DNA from: a virus | DNA length: 47,457 nt | Reading direction: 5' to 3' (one strand) | IMG/VR virus record: IMGVR_UViG_3300037882_003881 | Span: 1 to 47,457 of that record | Shown here: in pieces, positions 31,609 to 40,045 of the stretch | Layout of the letters: every line of letters starts with the position of its first letter | How positions within the stretch are numbered: position 1 is the first letter of the stretch | Made by a program: the position numbers and the translations under genes | The notes under the pieces: generated by a model | Database searches by the model: none | Told to the model about the DNA's origin: nothing | Seen by the model: only the letters and a program-made list of their open reading frames with translations

Positions 31609-31821
31609 TTAGATAATAATTTTTGATTCTAATTCCTCCGCAATTTGCAATAAAGCCTTTTTTTGAGCTTCATTGTATTCCTTAGCCGAATAATAACCTT
31701 CCGATTTTACAGGAAGATTATCATTCGTTAAGTCAATAACCTTATCTCGCAACTCCTTTGAAGTAATTAACACTTGGATAGCTACGATTCTGTTTGTTTC
31801 AATCAATTGTTTGATGTTCAT
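31609..31821 (-). CDS. Small helical protein, 70 aa, paralogue of the next gene
   Basis: LIETNRIVAIQVLITSKEL near the N-terminus and EYNEAQKKALLQIAEELE near the end line up with LIKTDLKKAIRTIITTDEL and EIQSAQRTALAYVALFKYE of the gene upstream. The two therefore look like a tandem duplication. It is all-helical and soluble with no known family. It overlaps the neighbour by 23 bases and shares its promoter and operator at 32084-32119. Confidence 0.7.
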   Translation of the reverse strand: MNIKQLIETNRIVAIQVLITSKELRDKVIDLTNDNLPVKSEGYYSAKEYNEAQKKALLQIAEELESKIII

Positions 31822-32026
31822 AGCTTATTTCTTTTTCATATTTGAATAAAGCAACGTAAGCTAATGCCGTGCGTTGAGCCGATTGGATTTCAACGGTAGT
31901 ATGAGGGTGAGGCACGTTTTTCATAATTTCGTGTACCTCATCTTCAAATCTTATATCAAGTTCGTCTGTCGTGATAATTGTACGAATAGCCTTTTTCAAA
32001 TCCGTTTTGATTAATTCTAAAATCAT
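31799..32026 (-). CDS. Small helical protein, 75 aa, first gene of a leftward operon
   Basis: This helical protein is paralogous to the 70-aa product that follows (shared TTDEL, AQ and AL positions). It has an extra His/Pro-rich loop (VPHPHTT) near residue 38. The leader carries CTAACTTTT 14 bases before the ATG and a conserved stem, and the promoter overlaps a 25-bp palindrome. Expression is thus probably repressed by the protein that binds this palindrome. Function unknown; moron-type lysogenic gene suspected. Confidence 0.7.
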   Translation of the reverse strand: MILELIKTDLKKAIRTIITTDELDIRFEDEVHEIMKNVPHPHTTVEIQSAQRTALAYVALFKYEKEISYEHQTID

Positions 32027-32058
32027 GTTTTTTATAATTTAAAAGTTAGATAAATTGC

Positions 32059-32119
32059 CAAACCCTTAAACCGTTTGACCCTACAAAGATAGTTATTAAT
32101 TTCATATTATGAAATTAAT
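32059..32119 (-). promoter_or_regulatory. Operator-promoter-leader unit, copy 1
   Basis: The palindrome at 32095-32119 (arms ATTAATTTCATA and TATGAAATTAAT around a central T) is perfect. The minus-strand -7 box TATCTTTG is at 32091-32084, and TTTC in the palindrome takes the -33 position 19 nt away, so a bound repressor would cover the promoter. A leader stem CAAAC/GTTTG (32059-32077) follows. The same arrangement recurs at 37050-37085 and 46238-46271. Confidence 0.8.
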
Positions 32120-32207
32120 AGTAAAAATAATTTACGTTTTTTATAAAAAATTATTTCCAAATCCAATTATTGAAAAAATCAAAAGTGCAATTGATTTAAA
32201 ATTATTG

Positions 32208-32215
32208 TATTTTTG
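32208..32215 (+). promoter_or_regulatory. Promoter -7 box for the tape-measure transcript
   Basis: TATTTTTG fits TAnnTTTG. The -33 is weak (GTGCAA about 17-20 nt upstream). The predicted start falls near 32221, at the ACGCAGC that opens the leader hairpin. Confidence 0.55.
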
Positions 32216-32220
32216 ACACA

Positions 32221-32267
32221 ACGCAGCGTATATCTTCATCATGTTTTGAAGATATACGCTTTTTTTA
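32221..32267 (+). terminator. Promoter-proximal leader hairpin with T-tract, second ACGCAGC unit
   Basis: The leader begins ACGCAGC. AGCGTATATCTTCA (32225-32238) pairs perfectly with TGAAGATATACGCT (32247-32260), followed by eight Ts. It lies 25 bases before the tape-measure ATG and has the same layout as 13282-13340. It would stop most transcripts unless antitermination occurs. Confidence 0.7.
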
Positions 32268-32291
32268 TGTCCATTAGTCAAACTTAAAAAA

Positions 32292-35200
32292 ATGGCACAG
32301 CAAACAATAGCTTTCGAGATAGAAGTACTTGGATATTCCGAAACTGTCAAAAAAATTACGGAAATCGATGTGGCGTTGGAGAAAGTCACGCAACGTAGAA
32401 AAGACCTCAAAGATGCTTACAATCAAGGGTTAATCTCCGAAAAAGAATATACCGAGCAATTGACAAAAATCAATGCCGAATTAAACGTGCTGAAAAAAGC
32501 ACGGACGGAAGAGGCGACTATCCTAAAAAAGGCACAAAAAGAAACAGGATTTTTGGCAGGTTCAATGGGTAATCTCCGTGACGAAACCAAGCGGTTGGCG
32601 TTTACGTTGGAGCGTGAGGTCAGGGGGATAACGATGACCAATGCAGCTTATGATGAGTTAAAAGATACCGTTGCCAAAAATCGGCAAGAGATATTAGACT
32701 ATGATAAAAGTCTTAACGATGGTCGTTCCAATGTCGGACGTTATCGAGAGAGTTTATTCGATTTAGTTGGAGGGTTTGGCGAAGTAGGCAATCTTATTTC
32801 AAGTCTTGGGCAAGGCATGGGAAAAGGATTAGCATTAGGAGCGGTTGCCGCTGCCGCAGGATTTGCCTTTACGAAAATCAATGAAGTCGTGCAAGAGTTT
32901 GGTAAACTCCGTGACGAAGCCGCTTTATTATCCAATGAAACTGGCGAAAGTTTGGATAATATCGTCATCAAAACCGCTACCATTGCCAAAGTTTACGGCA
33001 CGGAACAAAACGAAATACTTGATGCTGCCAACAAATTAATGAAACAGTATCAAGGTACGATTAATGAAATTTCCTTTGAGGAAGCCCTTGCCGAAATCGA
33101 AAAAGGATTTAAAGAAGGAGCAAACTTCAGCGGCAACTTTTTAGAAATCGTAAAAGAATATCCTGCCCAATACAAAGAAGCAGGATTAGCCGCATCAGAT
33201 TTTATTGATGCCGCAACAGCAAATGAATTATTAGGATTTTACGATGATAAAGGAATTGATGCCGTGAAAGAATACGGCTTATCGGTTCGGGAACAGGCGA
33301 AATCTACACAAGATGCTTTCCAAAAAGCGTTTGGAGTAGAATATGCCAACAAGTTTTTTAAAGACATTAAAGACGGTACGGTAAGCACAGGCGAAAGTAT
33401 TGGAATTTTTGTAAATAAAATCCGAGAAAGTAATCTTCCAATCACAGAACAACAAACCCTTATTGCGGACGTATTTAGGGGAGCAGGGGAAGATGCGGCT
33501 ATCTTATCCGAGGTCGGTTTGAAATACTTAGAAACAATTACGGATATGCGTAACGGCACTTTAGAATTGACTAAAGAGCAACAAGCGTATTTGGATAAAA
33601 CAAATAATTTGACCGCTGCCACCAAACGCTTGGAAACGGCAAAAAATGAATTGACAAAGTCGTTACAAGATGAAAGCGGTGCGTTTAATATTTTAAAAAT
33701 CGAAGCACAAGCATTTTTAATTGAAACGTTGAATGAATTGATAGATGCCTTTTCCCCTGTCATTGATTCTTTTGAAAACCTGTTTGAAATCATTGGCGAG
33801 TACGTTAATATGCTTTTCGGCACTGGTGATGCAACAAATGAAGCGGCAGAAAAAGGCACTATCTTAGGCGATGTTTTTGAAGTAGTGGCAGGGGTTTTGA
33901 CCTTTGTTATTGATGCTTTTGCGGAGTTTTTGAATTATGTAAATTATTTAATTAAAGAAGTTCCGGTATTATCATTAATCGTTGATGGTATGCGGACTTA
34001 TTTTACCAATTTATTCGCATTATTAAAAGACTTGCCAAACATCTTCAAAGGCATTATTGCGGCTGTTAAGCAAATGAAAATCAATATTGAAGATGCTTTT
34101 ACCGACATGGGATTACAATTAAAAATCTTTGCATTAGAAGCAAAGAAGTTTAATCCATTCGGGGAATCTTCCGCAACCATTGATAAAGAAATTGCCAAAT
34201 TAAAGGCAAAACGAGAAACTTTAGCAAAAGAGGGTAAAGGTATAGGCGATGCCTTCAAAGATGCGTACAACGGCAGCGTTGAGGATTTGGCAACTAAAAA
34301 AGCAGTCGAAAAACAAAGTCGGGAAATAAAAGCCGCAGAGGAAGCAGCAAAGCAAAAAGCACAACAAACCAAAGCCGAGCGAGATGCCGCTGCCAAAAAA
34401 GCCGCTGCCGAACAAAAAGCAGCACAACAAGCCGCTGACAAACAAGCCAAAGATGCGGCAAAGGAATCCGAACGCCTACAAAAAGAGCAAGAAAAAGCGG
34501 AAGCAGATGACCTAAAAGCGGCTGAAAAATTAGCAGCAGATTTGGAAAAAATCCAACGGGAATCCATTGAATCCGAATTAAATAATCTTGCCGATGGAAT
34601 CCAAAAGGAAAAGCAATTACAAGCCAACCGATTTTTTAATGAAATCTCCGATTTGCAAAAACAGCTTATCGAAAAGGAAACTTTGACGGCTGATGAAATT
34701 GCCTACAATGAAACTATCAATACCCTTATCGAATTACGGCAAGAGGAACATCAAATTAAATTGGCTGAAATAGACAAAAAATACACGGATAAAACAAAAG
34801 CCGAAACGGAAAAAACGTATCAATACAAAGCCGAACAACTTGATAAAGAAGCGGCTTTACAATTGCGAATTGCAGATGCAACTATCACGAACGAAGTAAA
34901 ACTTGCTGATGCCAAAAAAGCAATCGCTTTAGATGTGGCTCAAAAGAAATTTCAATTACTCGAAGCCGAATTAAAAGCATCAGGAACAATCACGGAAGCA
35001 CAAATACAACAATTAAGAGCTTTAAAATCCGAAATAGAAACCTTATCAACTGGAGCAAGTGCCAATTCAAAAACAGTTGATAAAGCTAATAAATTCAGGA
35101 CCGGAGCAACGGCAGGAGTTACACAAGGTATAGGCGATGCGTTTGGATTAGATGCCGAAAACGCTAAAGCCGTGCAAGATGCAGCCGTAGGATTAGCAAA

Positions 35201-36026
35201 TCAATTGTATAGCAGCATTACCGATGCTAAAGCAAGGGAAATCGAACGGCAATTGGCACAAGACATTGAATACTACGATAAACGTGCGGAAGCCGAAATG
35301 ATGGCTTTAGAAGCTCAAAAAGAAGCAGGATTAATCTCCGAAGAGCAATACAACGCTCAAAAATTAGAAATTGAAAAACGAAACGCATTGTATAAAGCGC
35401 GCTTAAATGAAAAAGCATTAGAAGACGAAAAACGGTTAAAGGTCCGAATGGCAATCATTAACGGAATAGCTGCTGTTTTGAACGTTTTAGCAACAACGCC
35501 TTTCCCTGCTTCGCTTTTTGCAGCCGCAGCGATTGGCGTAAAAACAGCTTTTGAAGTTTCGGCAATGAAAAAAGCCGAAAAAGGTATGCTTATAAAAGGG
35601 AAAAGTCACGCCAACGGTGGCGAGTTTATTAACGTAGAAGCAGGGGAGGCAATCATCAATAAAAGAGCCTTAGCGAGTAAGGATATTATCTCCCTGCAAG
35701 GCACACCGTTACAGATTGCCGATGCTTTAAACACTTACAAAGGCACAGGCGTATCGTTCCTCAATAATGCAGGAATCCAATCGAATGGGCTTCGCCTACC
35801 CTCTTTATCCAACGGAGGATTTAGCGGCAAAATCCCAACGACTTTAATCCCTCGATATATGCAGCAACAGCAAATGTCGGAGATAGCACTCGGAGCGTTG
35901 GCTCAACAAATCGGGATAGAAGTAGGCAAAACCGTAAATGATAAAAAGGTAGTCGTCTTACAAAAAGACATTACCGACCGTCAAAATCAAGTCGCACAAG
36001 TAAAACAAAATGCAAAATGGTTGTAG
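32292..36026 (+). CDS. Phage tail tape-measure protein
   Basis: At 1244 aa it is the longest gene in the window. It sets tail length and forms the channel for DNA ejection. A helical N-terminus (about 1-130) precedes a Gly/Ala-rich hydrophobic segment (LALGAVAAAAGFAFTKI, near 182). Further hydrophobic stretches follow near 530-560, then a long Lys/Ala/Glu coiled coil (about 650-760). The C-terminal region has ANGGEFINVEAGEAIINKRA, a typical tape-measure end motif. It has its own promoter and leader. It is separated from its chaperone by the type IV-like cassette, which is unusual. Confidence 0.9.
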   Translation: MAQQTIAFEIEVLGYSETVKKITEIDVALEKVTQRRKDLKDAYNQGLISEKEYTEQLTKINAELNVLKKARTEEATILKKAQKETGFLAGSMGNLRDETKRLAFTLEREVRGITMTNAAYDELKDTVAKNRQEILDYDKSLNDGRSNVGRYRESLFDLVGGFGEVGNLISSLGQGMGKGLALGAVAAAAGFAFTKINEVVQEFGKLRDEAALLSNETGESLDNIVIKTATIAKVYGTEQNEILDAANKLMKQYQGTINEISFEEALAEIEKGFKEGANFSGNFLEIVKEYPAQYKEAGLAASDFIDAATANELLGFYDDKGIDAVKEYGLSVREQAKSTQDAFQKAFGVEYANKFFKDIKDGTVSTGESIGIFVNKIRESNLPITEQQTLIADVFRGAGEDAAILSEVGLKYLETITDMRNGTLELTKEQQAYLDKTNNLTAATKRLETAKNELTKSLQDESGAFNILKIEAQAFLIETLNELIDAFSPVIDSFENLFEIIGEYVNMLFGTGDATNEAAEKGTILGDVFEVVAGVLTFVIDAFAEFLNYVNYLIKEVPVLSLIVDGMRTYFTNLFALLKDLPNIFKGIIAAVKQMKINIEDAFTDMGLQLKIFALEAKKFNPFGESSATIDKEIAKLKAKRETLAKEGKGIGDAFKDAYNGSVEDLATKKAVEKQSREIKAAEEAAKQKAQQTKAERDAAAKKAAAEQKAAQQAADKQAKDAAKESERLQKEQEKAEADDLKAAEKLAADLEKIQRESIESELNNLADGIQKEKQLQANRFFNEISDLQKQLIEKETLTADEIAYNETINTLIELRQEEHQIKLAEIDKKYTDKTKAETEKTYQYKAEQLDKEAALQLRIADATITNEVKLADAKKAIALDVAQKKFQLLEAELKASGTITEAQIQQLRALKSEIETLSTGASANSKTVDKANKFRTGATAGVTQGIGDAFGLDAENAKAVQDAAVGLANQLYSSITDAKAREIERQLAQDIEYYDKRAEAEMMALEAQKEAGLISEEQYNAQKLEIEKRNALYKARLNEKALEDEKRLKVRMAIINGIAAVLNVLATTPFPASLFAAAAIGVKTAFEVSAMKKAEKGMLIKGKSHANGGEFINVEAGEAIINKRALASKDIISLQGTPLQIADALNTYKGTGVSFLNNAGIQSNGLRLPSLSNGGFSGKIPTTLIPRYMQQQQMSEIALGALAQQIGIEVGKTVNDKKVVVLQKDITDRQNQVAQVKQNAKWL

Positions 36027-36280
36027 AAAATCCAAACAAGATAAAATCCGTATTGAGAGCGGCTAAATACGTGACAGGAAAAGACTTTAATTCATTAGAG
36101 GAATTAAGCGATGAGCAAATTGTTTTCTTTCAAAGCCTATCCGTTTACGAATTAAGCAGAGCCTTCATTCAATCGGATTTGTTGGAAGGTAAAATGTCAA
36201 TGGAAGCAATCGCTACAAAATACGGGGTTTCAAAAGGTCATGTGCAGGATTGCGAAAAGAGATTGGTTGAATTTAATTGA
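36017..36280 (+). CDS. Small protein with C-terminal helix-turn-helix, 87 aa
   Basis: SMEAIATKYGVSKGHVQDCEKRL near the C-terminus (residues about 62-84) has the spacing of a helix-turn-helix. The N-terminal part is helical. It overlaps the tape-measure stop by 10 bases, so it is expressed with the late operon, and a terminator follows after six bases. It may regulate late genes or be a structural adaptor; the sequence does not decide. Confidence 0.65.
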   Translation: MVVENPNKIKSVLRAAKYVTGKDFNSLEELSDEQIVFFQSLSVYELSRAFIQSDLLEGKMSMEAIATKYGVSKGHVQDCEKRLVEFN

Positions 36281-36286
36281 ATAAAA

Positions 36287-36322
36287 AAAAACGGCTGCCC
36301 AAATTAATTGGCAGCCGTTTTT
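36287..36322. terminator. Bidirectional terminator after the tape-measure operon
   Basis: AAAAACGGCTGCC (36287-36299) pairs with GGCAGCCGTTTTT (36310-36322), loop of 10 nt, with T-runs on both strands. It separates the rightward and leftward genes that converge here. Confidence 0.88.
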
Positions 36323-36324
36323 GA

Positions 36325-36711
36325 TTAATCGTTAAATAATACAGTTTTTTTCAGTTCCTGCAACTCAAAATGAGTGCGGAAATGGTGGGAATGATACGGC
36401 TGTATCTTCGCAAATCCCGCCACCATTTTGTCTATGGTGGACTTAGAATACCCCAACTCTTTAGCAAAATCTTGATGACCTTGCCGCCCGTAATTGGACT
36501 TAATCTTTTCTTTTAGCCACTCTTTTGTGACTTCCGCTCCGTCCATTTTTTGCTCAAACATTTTGTTCAAGAAAAAAACAGGGTCGAGCGTAAGGCGGTG
36601 ATAATAGCCTTTTTCTTTTAAGTCCTTATCCTGCCGTTTTGCTTCCTCAACGCTTAGGGCGAGAGGTTTTTGCGTTCCGCTTTTGTTTTCGTAGATTAAT
36701 ATCATATACAT
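36325..36711 (-). CDS. Leftward protein with helix-turn-helix-like segment, about 128 aa
   Basis: I choose ATG 36711 (or 36705); a start at 36732 would lie inside the terminator stem at 36725-36761. The middle has GRQGHQDFAKELGYSKSTID, which fits a Cro-type helix-turn-helix. The N-terminus is a small domain (ILIYENKSGTQKPLALS) and the end is His-rich (YHSHHFRTHFEL). It could be a DNA-binding regulator, perhaps the one acting on the palindromes, but that is speculative. It is the second gene of the leftward unit. Confidence 0.65.
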   Translation of the reverse strand: MYMILIYENKSGTQKPLALSVEEAKRQDKDLKEKGYYHRLTLDPVFFLNKMFEQKMDGAEVTKEWLKEKIKSNYGRQGHQDFAKELGYSKSTIDKMVAGFAKIQPYHSHHFRTHFELQELKKTVLFND

Positions 36712-36724
36712 TTTGATTGGTAAA

Positions 36725-36765
36725 AACCGCACAACTTTTTAATGTTTGGAGTTGTGCGGTTTTTT
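36725..36765. terminator. Hairpin terminator between two leftward genes
   Basis: AACCGCACAAC (36725-36735) pairs with GTTGTGCGGTT (36751-36761), followed by TTTTG on the + strand and by an A-rich stretch on the other. In the minus direction it may reduce expression of the downstream HTH gene. It is an 11-bp perfect stem. Confidence 0.75.
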
Positions 36766-36768
36766 GTT

Positions 36769-36981
36769 TTATTGTATTAATTCTCTTTTACCGTCCAAAA
36801 AGTCTTGTAGAGATGTTTCTTCCCAAAAAGTACTTTCAGCAATCAAATAAGAACCATTTACATAGATTCTACCAAAGTTAATATCTCCAGATTGTCCGTT
36901 ACCATGGATATAATTTGCTTTTTTTTTCATTGCTCTCAAAGCAGATGATTTTGTTGCGTATTGTTTTGTTGCCTTAGCCAT
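36769..36981 (-). CDS. Small basic protein, 70 aa, under operator copy 2
   Basis: The protein has a basic N-terminal helix (MAKATKQYATKSSALRAMKK) and a beta-rich part with FGRIYVNGSYLIAE, ending in an acidic helix. No family is recognised. It is the first gene of a leftward unit led by the palindromic promoter at 37050-37085, with CTAACTTTT at 37000-37008. It is co-regulated with the genes at 31.6-32.0 kb and 45.7 kb. Confidence 0.65.
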   Translation of the reverse strand: MAKATKQYATKSSALRAMKKKANYIHGNGQSGDINFGRIYVNGSYLIAESTFWEETSLQDFLDGKRELIQ

Positions 36982-37021
36982 TGTATTATGATTTTAAAAA
37001 AAAGTTAGATAATTAATTAAT

Positions 37022-37085
37022 TGCCAAACCCTTAATCCGTTTGACCTCACAAAGATAATTATTAATTTCATATTATGAAATTAAT
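37022..37085 (-). promoter_or_regulatory. Operator-promoter-leader unit, copy 2
   Basis: The 25-bp palindrome at 37061-37085 is identical to that at 32095-32119. The minus-strand -7 box TATCTTTG is at 37057-37050, at the same distance (16 bp from the palindrome centre), and the leader stem CAAAC/GTTTG is conserved. The first 40 nt of the leader are almost the same as in copy 1. Confidence 0.8.
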
Positions 37086-37125
37086 TTAATAAAAAAATCA
37101 CTTTTTTTTATCAAATAATCACAAT

Positions 37126-37143
37126 CGTATCTAAATAGATACG
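37126..37143. promoter_or_regulatory. Palindrome upstream of the head-gene promoter
   Basis: CGTATCTA (37126-37133) and TAGATACG (37136-37143) are reverse complements around AA. A half copy (GTATCTAA) occurs at 37190. It lies 17 bp upstream of the -33 box of the head operon promoter, which would suit an activator or repressor site. Confidence 0.55.
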
Positions 37144-37159
37144 GTGAACCTCAAAAATA

Positions 37160-37190
37160 TTGCACGTCTTGCCGCTCGTATTCATATTTG
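37160..37190 (+). promoter_or_regulatory. Promoter of the head operon
   Basis: TTG at 37160-37162 and CATATTTG at 37183-37190 are separated by 20 nt; the -7 box has one mismatch to TAnnTTTG. It leads to the prohead protease gene 48 bases further on. Confidence 0.6.
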
Positions 37191-37237
37191 TATCTAATCA
37201 TTGAAAGGAATTTGGATTTTCCAATAAAAAAAAAGAT

Positions 37238-38257
37238 ATGAATCAAGATACCGCTCCCGAAGTCAAACTATTTTCCCGATTTTCTTTAGTAGAAAAAGCG
37301 GAGGGAGATGATGATGGCTTTGTCTATATAGAAGGGTACGCATCGACTGGCGATTTAGATAGACACAATGACGTTATTCCTCCAAATGTGTGGAATAAAC
37401 AAGCATTAAAGGCTTACAAAAAGAACCCGATTGTCTTATTCGCACACCGTCATGCCGAGCCTATCGGAACTACTATCGAAATGACCGTTGATGAAAAAGG
37501 ATTACTCATCAAAGCCAAAATTGATGCAGATGACCCTATTGGTCAAAAGATTAAGAAAGGAATCCTAAAGACGTTTTCCGTTGGATTTTCTTTGAAAGAT
37601 TATGAATACAATCCAACTATCGGAGCGTGGCTCATTAAAGAATTGGAATTATTTGAGATTTCCGTAGTGTCTATCCCTGCTAATGGCGAAGCAACTTTTA
37701 GTCTTGCTAAACAGCTTGGAGGGGAAGAGAATGTAAAAGCATTATTAAATAAATTAAAAGGAAAAGCAACGATGGCAGATACCACAAAAGAAAAAGAAGT
37801 TAGCTGGTTTGAAAAAATGTTTGGTAGCAAAACCGAAGCGGACGCAACCAAATCTTTGGAAGATTTAGCAAAAGAAAAAGCAGCAACCGAAGCCGAAAAA
37901 GCAAAATTGGCAGCGGAAAAAGCAGCATTGGAAGCGGAAAAAGCAACCTTAGCAGCAGAAAAAGCGGCTTTAGAAAAGGCTTTACAAACTGAAAAAGCAG
38001 AAAAAGCAACTTTGTTGGAGCAAAAAACGGCTTTAGAAACTGCAAAAACAGCGGTCGAAACGGAAAAAGCAACTTTGTTGGAAGAGAAAACCGCTTTGGA
38101 AACCGAAAAAGCAACCTTAGAAGCCGCTATTGCAAAAGCAAAAGGCATTAAAAAGGTTGCAAAGGGCAATGACCCCGATGTCAGCGGCAAAGAAAAGAAA
38201 GAAACTCCAAACGAATCAGCAGCGCAAAAAAATCTTGCTTTCTTGAAAAATAGATAA
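37238..38257 (+). CDS. HK97-family prohead protease fused to a coiled-coil scaffold
   Basis: Residues 28-165 are a U35/S78-type prohead protease. YIEGYASTGDLDRHNDVIPP is the N-terminal signature. The likely catalytic His70 is in VLFAHRH and Ser114 in KTFSVGF. ELFEISVVSIPANGEA closes the domain. From about 195 to 310 follows a repetitive coiled coil of units such as LEAEKATLAAEKAA, and then a basic tail. The helical part should act as the scaffolding domain, so protease and scaffold are made as one chain. It processes the capsid protein encoded next. Confidence 0.88.
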   Translation: MNQDTAPEVKLFSRFSLVEKAEGDDDGFVYIEGYASTGDLDRHNDVIPPNVWNKQALKAYKKNPIVLFAHRHAEPIGTTIEMTVDEKGLLIKAKIDADDPIGQKIKKGILKTFSVGFSLKDYEYNPTIGAWLIKELELFEISVVSIPANGEATFSLAKQLGGEENVKALLNKLKGKATMADTTKEKEVSWFEKMFGSKTEADATKSLEDLAKEKAATEAEKAKLAAEKAALEAEKATLAAEKAALEKALQTEKAEKATLLEQKTALETAKTAVETEKATLLEEKTALETEKATLEAAIAKAKGIKKVAKGNDPDVSGKEKKETPNESAAQKNLAFLKNR

Positions 38258-38329
38258 GCAAGTAAATCAAATCTTGGGCAAACAACCCATTTAGTTTTAA
38301 TTTAATAACAACAACAAAAATAAAAAGAT

Positions 38330-39403
38330 ATGGCAGCCGAATATAATGGCGAGTACCAATACTCAGGCGAACACGTCCTTCAGTTGATGGTCAAACCAAT
38401 GGAAAAGGTTTTACTACCCGAAGGAATTACCGTTTTCACGACAAAAGATAACAAAAAAAATCTTTCGTATTTAGGTATTGCAGATGACAATATCTACAAA
38501 TATAGAAAAGGGTTCATTGGGGGCGATTCGGGCGTATTAGTTCCTGTAAGCATCGCTTGTGAGAAATTCAAAAAAGAATTGAACATCGACCTTGATAAGT
38601 TCTTGGACACCGCTTTGCGTAAAGCATTGGCAAACAATCCGGGTTTTGATGTAGATGATTTGGAAGGTTCGGACTTAGAGGAAGCGGAATTGGCTATCTT
38701 CTTAGAAAGCACTTTGCGTGGTATGGTCAAAAACTTTTGGTTAGGCGACAAAGACAAAGTTCACACGGCGGCTGGTCGTTACGTTGCGGATAATCCTGCT
38801 ACGGCTTACGCAATCGGTGACGATGACGAACGCTACAACAATATTGATGGCGTTTGGAAACAAATTGAAAACAGCCAAACGGCAACTGGTAATGAAGTTG
38901 TCGTATTACACGAAATCGCCCAAATTCACTTAAACGATGACGGCACATTGGTAGATGATGCTGCTTTGGTTTATTTGAAAAAAGCACACCGTAGCGCCAA
39001 CCGTATTTTGAAATCTATCCCGAAAAGTGAATTGAGATTCTACATGACGCAAGCGTTTATGGAAAATTATGAAGATAGTATTTCAAGTGCAACAGGAACG
39101 GACGGCAGCCGCACGGCATTGGTTGATGGTATTGTGAGAATGACCTACAAAGGCATTCCAATCGTGCCAATGCCAATCGAAACCACTTTGGAAGACGACT
39201 TTGCAAACGCAAAACCTCACCGTATGATTTTATCTACGCCGGGCAACTTATTCATGTTATTTGGATTAGGCTCAAATGTAGATGCGAGAATTTGGACAAA
39301 CCTTGACGAGGAAGAGCGTAGAGCTCGTTTGAATTTCGAATGGAACGCAGGATACATTCACCCTCAATTAATCACTGCAGTTTGGGGTGAGTATGAAGAT
39401 TAG
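38330..39403 (+). CDS. Major capsid protein
   Basis: The 357-aa product follows the protease/scaffold gene. Its C-terminal half has the capsid features RMTYKGIPIVPMP (P-domain strand), RMILSTPGNLFMLFGLG and FEWNAGYIHPQLI. The N-terminal region is acidic with helices. It forms the icosahedral shell. A strong terminator (39457-39492) ends the transcript downstream, which fits high expression of this gene. Confidence 0.85.
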   Translation: MAAEYNGEYQYSGEHVLQLMVKPMEKVLLPEGITVFTTKDNKKNLSYLGIADDNIYKYRKGFIGGDSGVLVPVSIACEKFKKELNIDLDKFLDTALRKALANNPGFDVDDLEGSDLEEAELAIFLESTLRGMVKNFWLGDKDKVHTAAGRYVADNPATAYAIGDDDERYNNIDGVWKQIENSQTATGNEVVVLHEIAQIHLNDDGTLVDDAALVYLKKAHRSANRILKSIPKSELRFYMTQAFMENYEDSISSATGTDGSRTALVDGIVRMTYKGIPIVPMPIETTLEDDFANAKPHRMILSTPGNLFMLFGLGSNVDARIWTNLDEEERRARLNFEWNAGYIHPQLITAVWGEYED

Positions 39404-39456
39404 TCGTAAGGCTTTTCAGAGTTAAATAAAGTATAATTTAAAAGAACAATTTAAAA

Positions 39457-39492
39457 AACGGCATTTTTTTAATTAAAGATGCCGTTTTTTTT
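39457..39492 (+). terminator. Terminator after the major capsid gene
   Basis: AACGGCAT (39457-39464) pairs with ATGCCGTT (39479-39486), followed by a T-run to 39492. It lies between the capsid and the tail-tube-like gene and would set their expression ratio. Confidence 0.8.
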
Positions 39493-39507
39493 AAAAAAAT
39501 AAAAAGC

Positions 39508-40032
39508 ATGGTATCAGGATATTTAAGAAGTGCGGATTGCGGCACTGTCCGTGCAGGGGTCGCTGCAATTCATGTGGCAGAGGTGGCTGATGTCGCTTCA
39601 TTTACCAAAAATCCGAGCGGAGAAGATTGGACTGCCGTTACGATGGTTGAGGATAATTTTTTCAAAAAGTACGAGTTCAAACAAGGCGAAGCCGAATTGA
39701 AAATGGATTTGGTGACAGAAAACCGCGCAACAAAATCAACTAATTCAATTGATTTCAATTTGGATAAGTTGAGCCAAGAATCCCGTGATGCAGTTCAAGA
39801 ACTTGCGGACAAATCGTCTTGCGGTTTGATTGTTATTGTAACCACTAATCAAAACGAAAAGTGGGTATTAGGGTATGATAATTCATTCGGCTCGACTTAC
39901 TATTGCGAGTTCAAAACAGGAACAGGAACGAGCGGAAAAGCAATGACAGATTTACAAGGTTTTGTAAATTCAATCGGCAACGAAACCGTAGAATTGCCAC
40001 GGACGTTTTCTGGTTCAATTCCTATTGCTTAA
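39508..40032 (+). CDS. Probable major tail tube protein
   Basis: The 174-aa beta-rich protein is of the size and style of a siphovirus tail-tube subunit, with a central long strand-loop (EFKQGEAELKMDLVTENRAT) and a C-terminal strand set ending LPRTFSGSIPIA. It comes between capsid and portal, and its start follows a strong terminator. Sequence motifs are not diagnostic, and it could instead be a head decoration protein. Confidence 0.55.
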   Translation: MVSGYLRSADCGTVRAGVAAIHVAEVADVASFTKNPSGEDWTAVTMVEDNFFKKYEFKQGEAELKMDLVTENRATKSTNSIDFNLDKLSQESRDAVQELADKSSCGLIVIVTTNQNEKWVLGYDNSFGSTYYCEFKTGTGTSGKAMTDLQGFVNSIGNETVELPRTFSGSIPIA

Positions 40033-40045
40033 AAATAGATAGAAG

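Noticed and set aside
33239-34627. Long open frames antisense to the tape-measure gene
   Set aside because: They lie opposite Lys/Ala/Glu-rich coding sequence, have no leader or promoter, and their composition is that of a mirrored frame.
37600-38190. Antisense ORF opposite the prohead protease scaffold region
   Set aside because: It arises from the repetitive GAAAAAGCA-type codons on the other strand; the product is a low-complexity Phe/Ser/Ala sequence.
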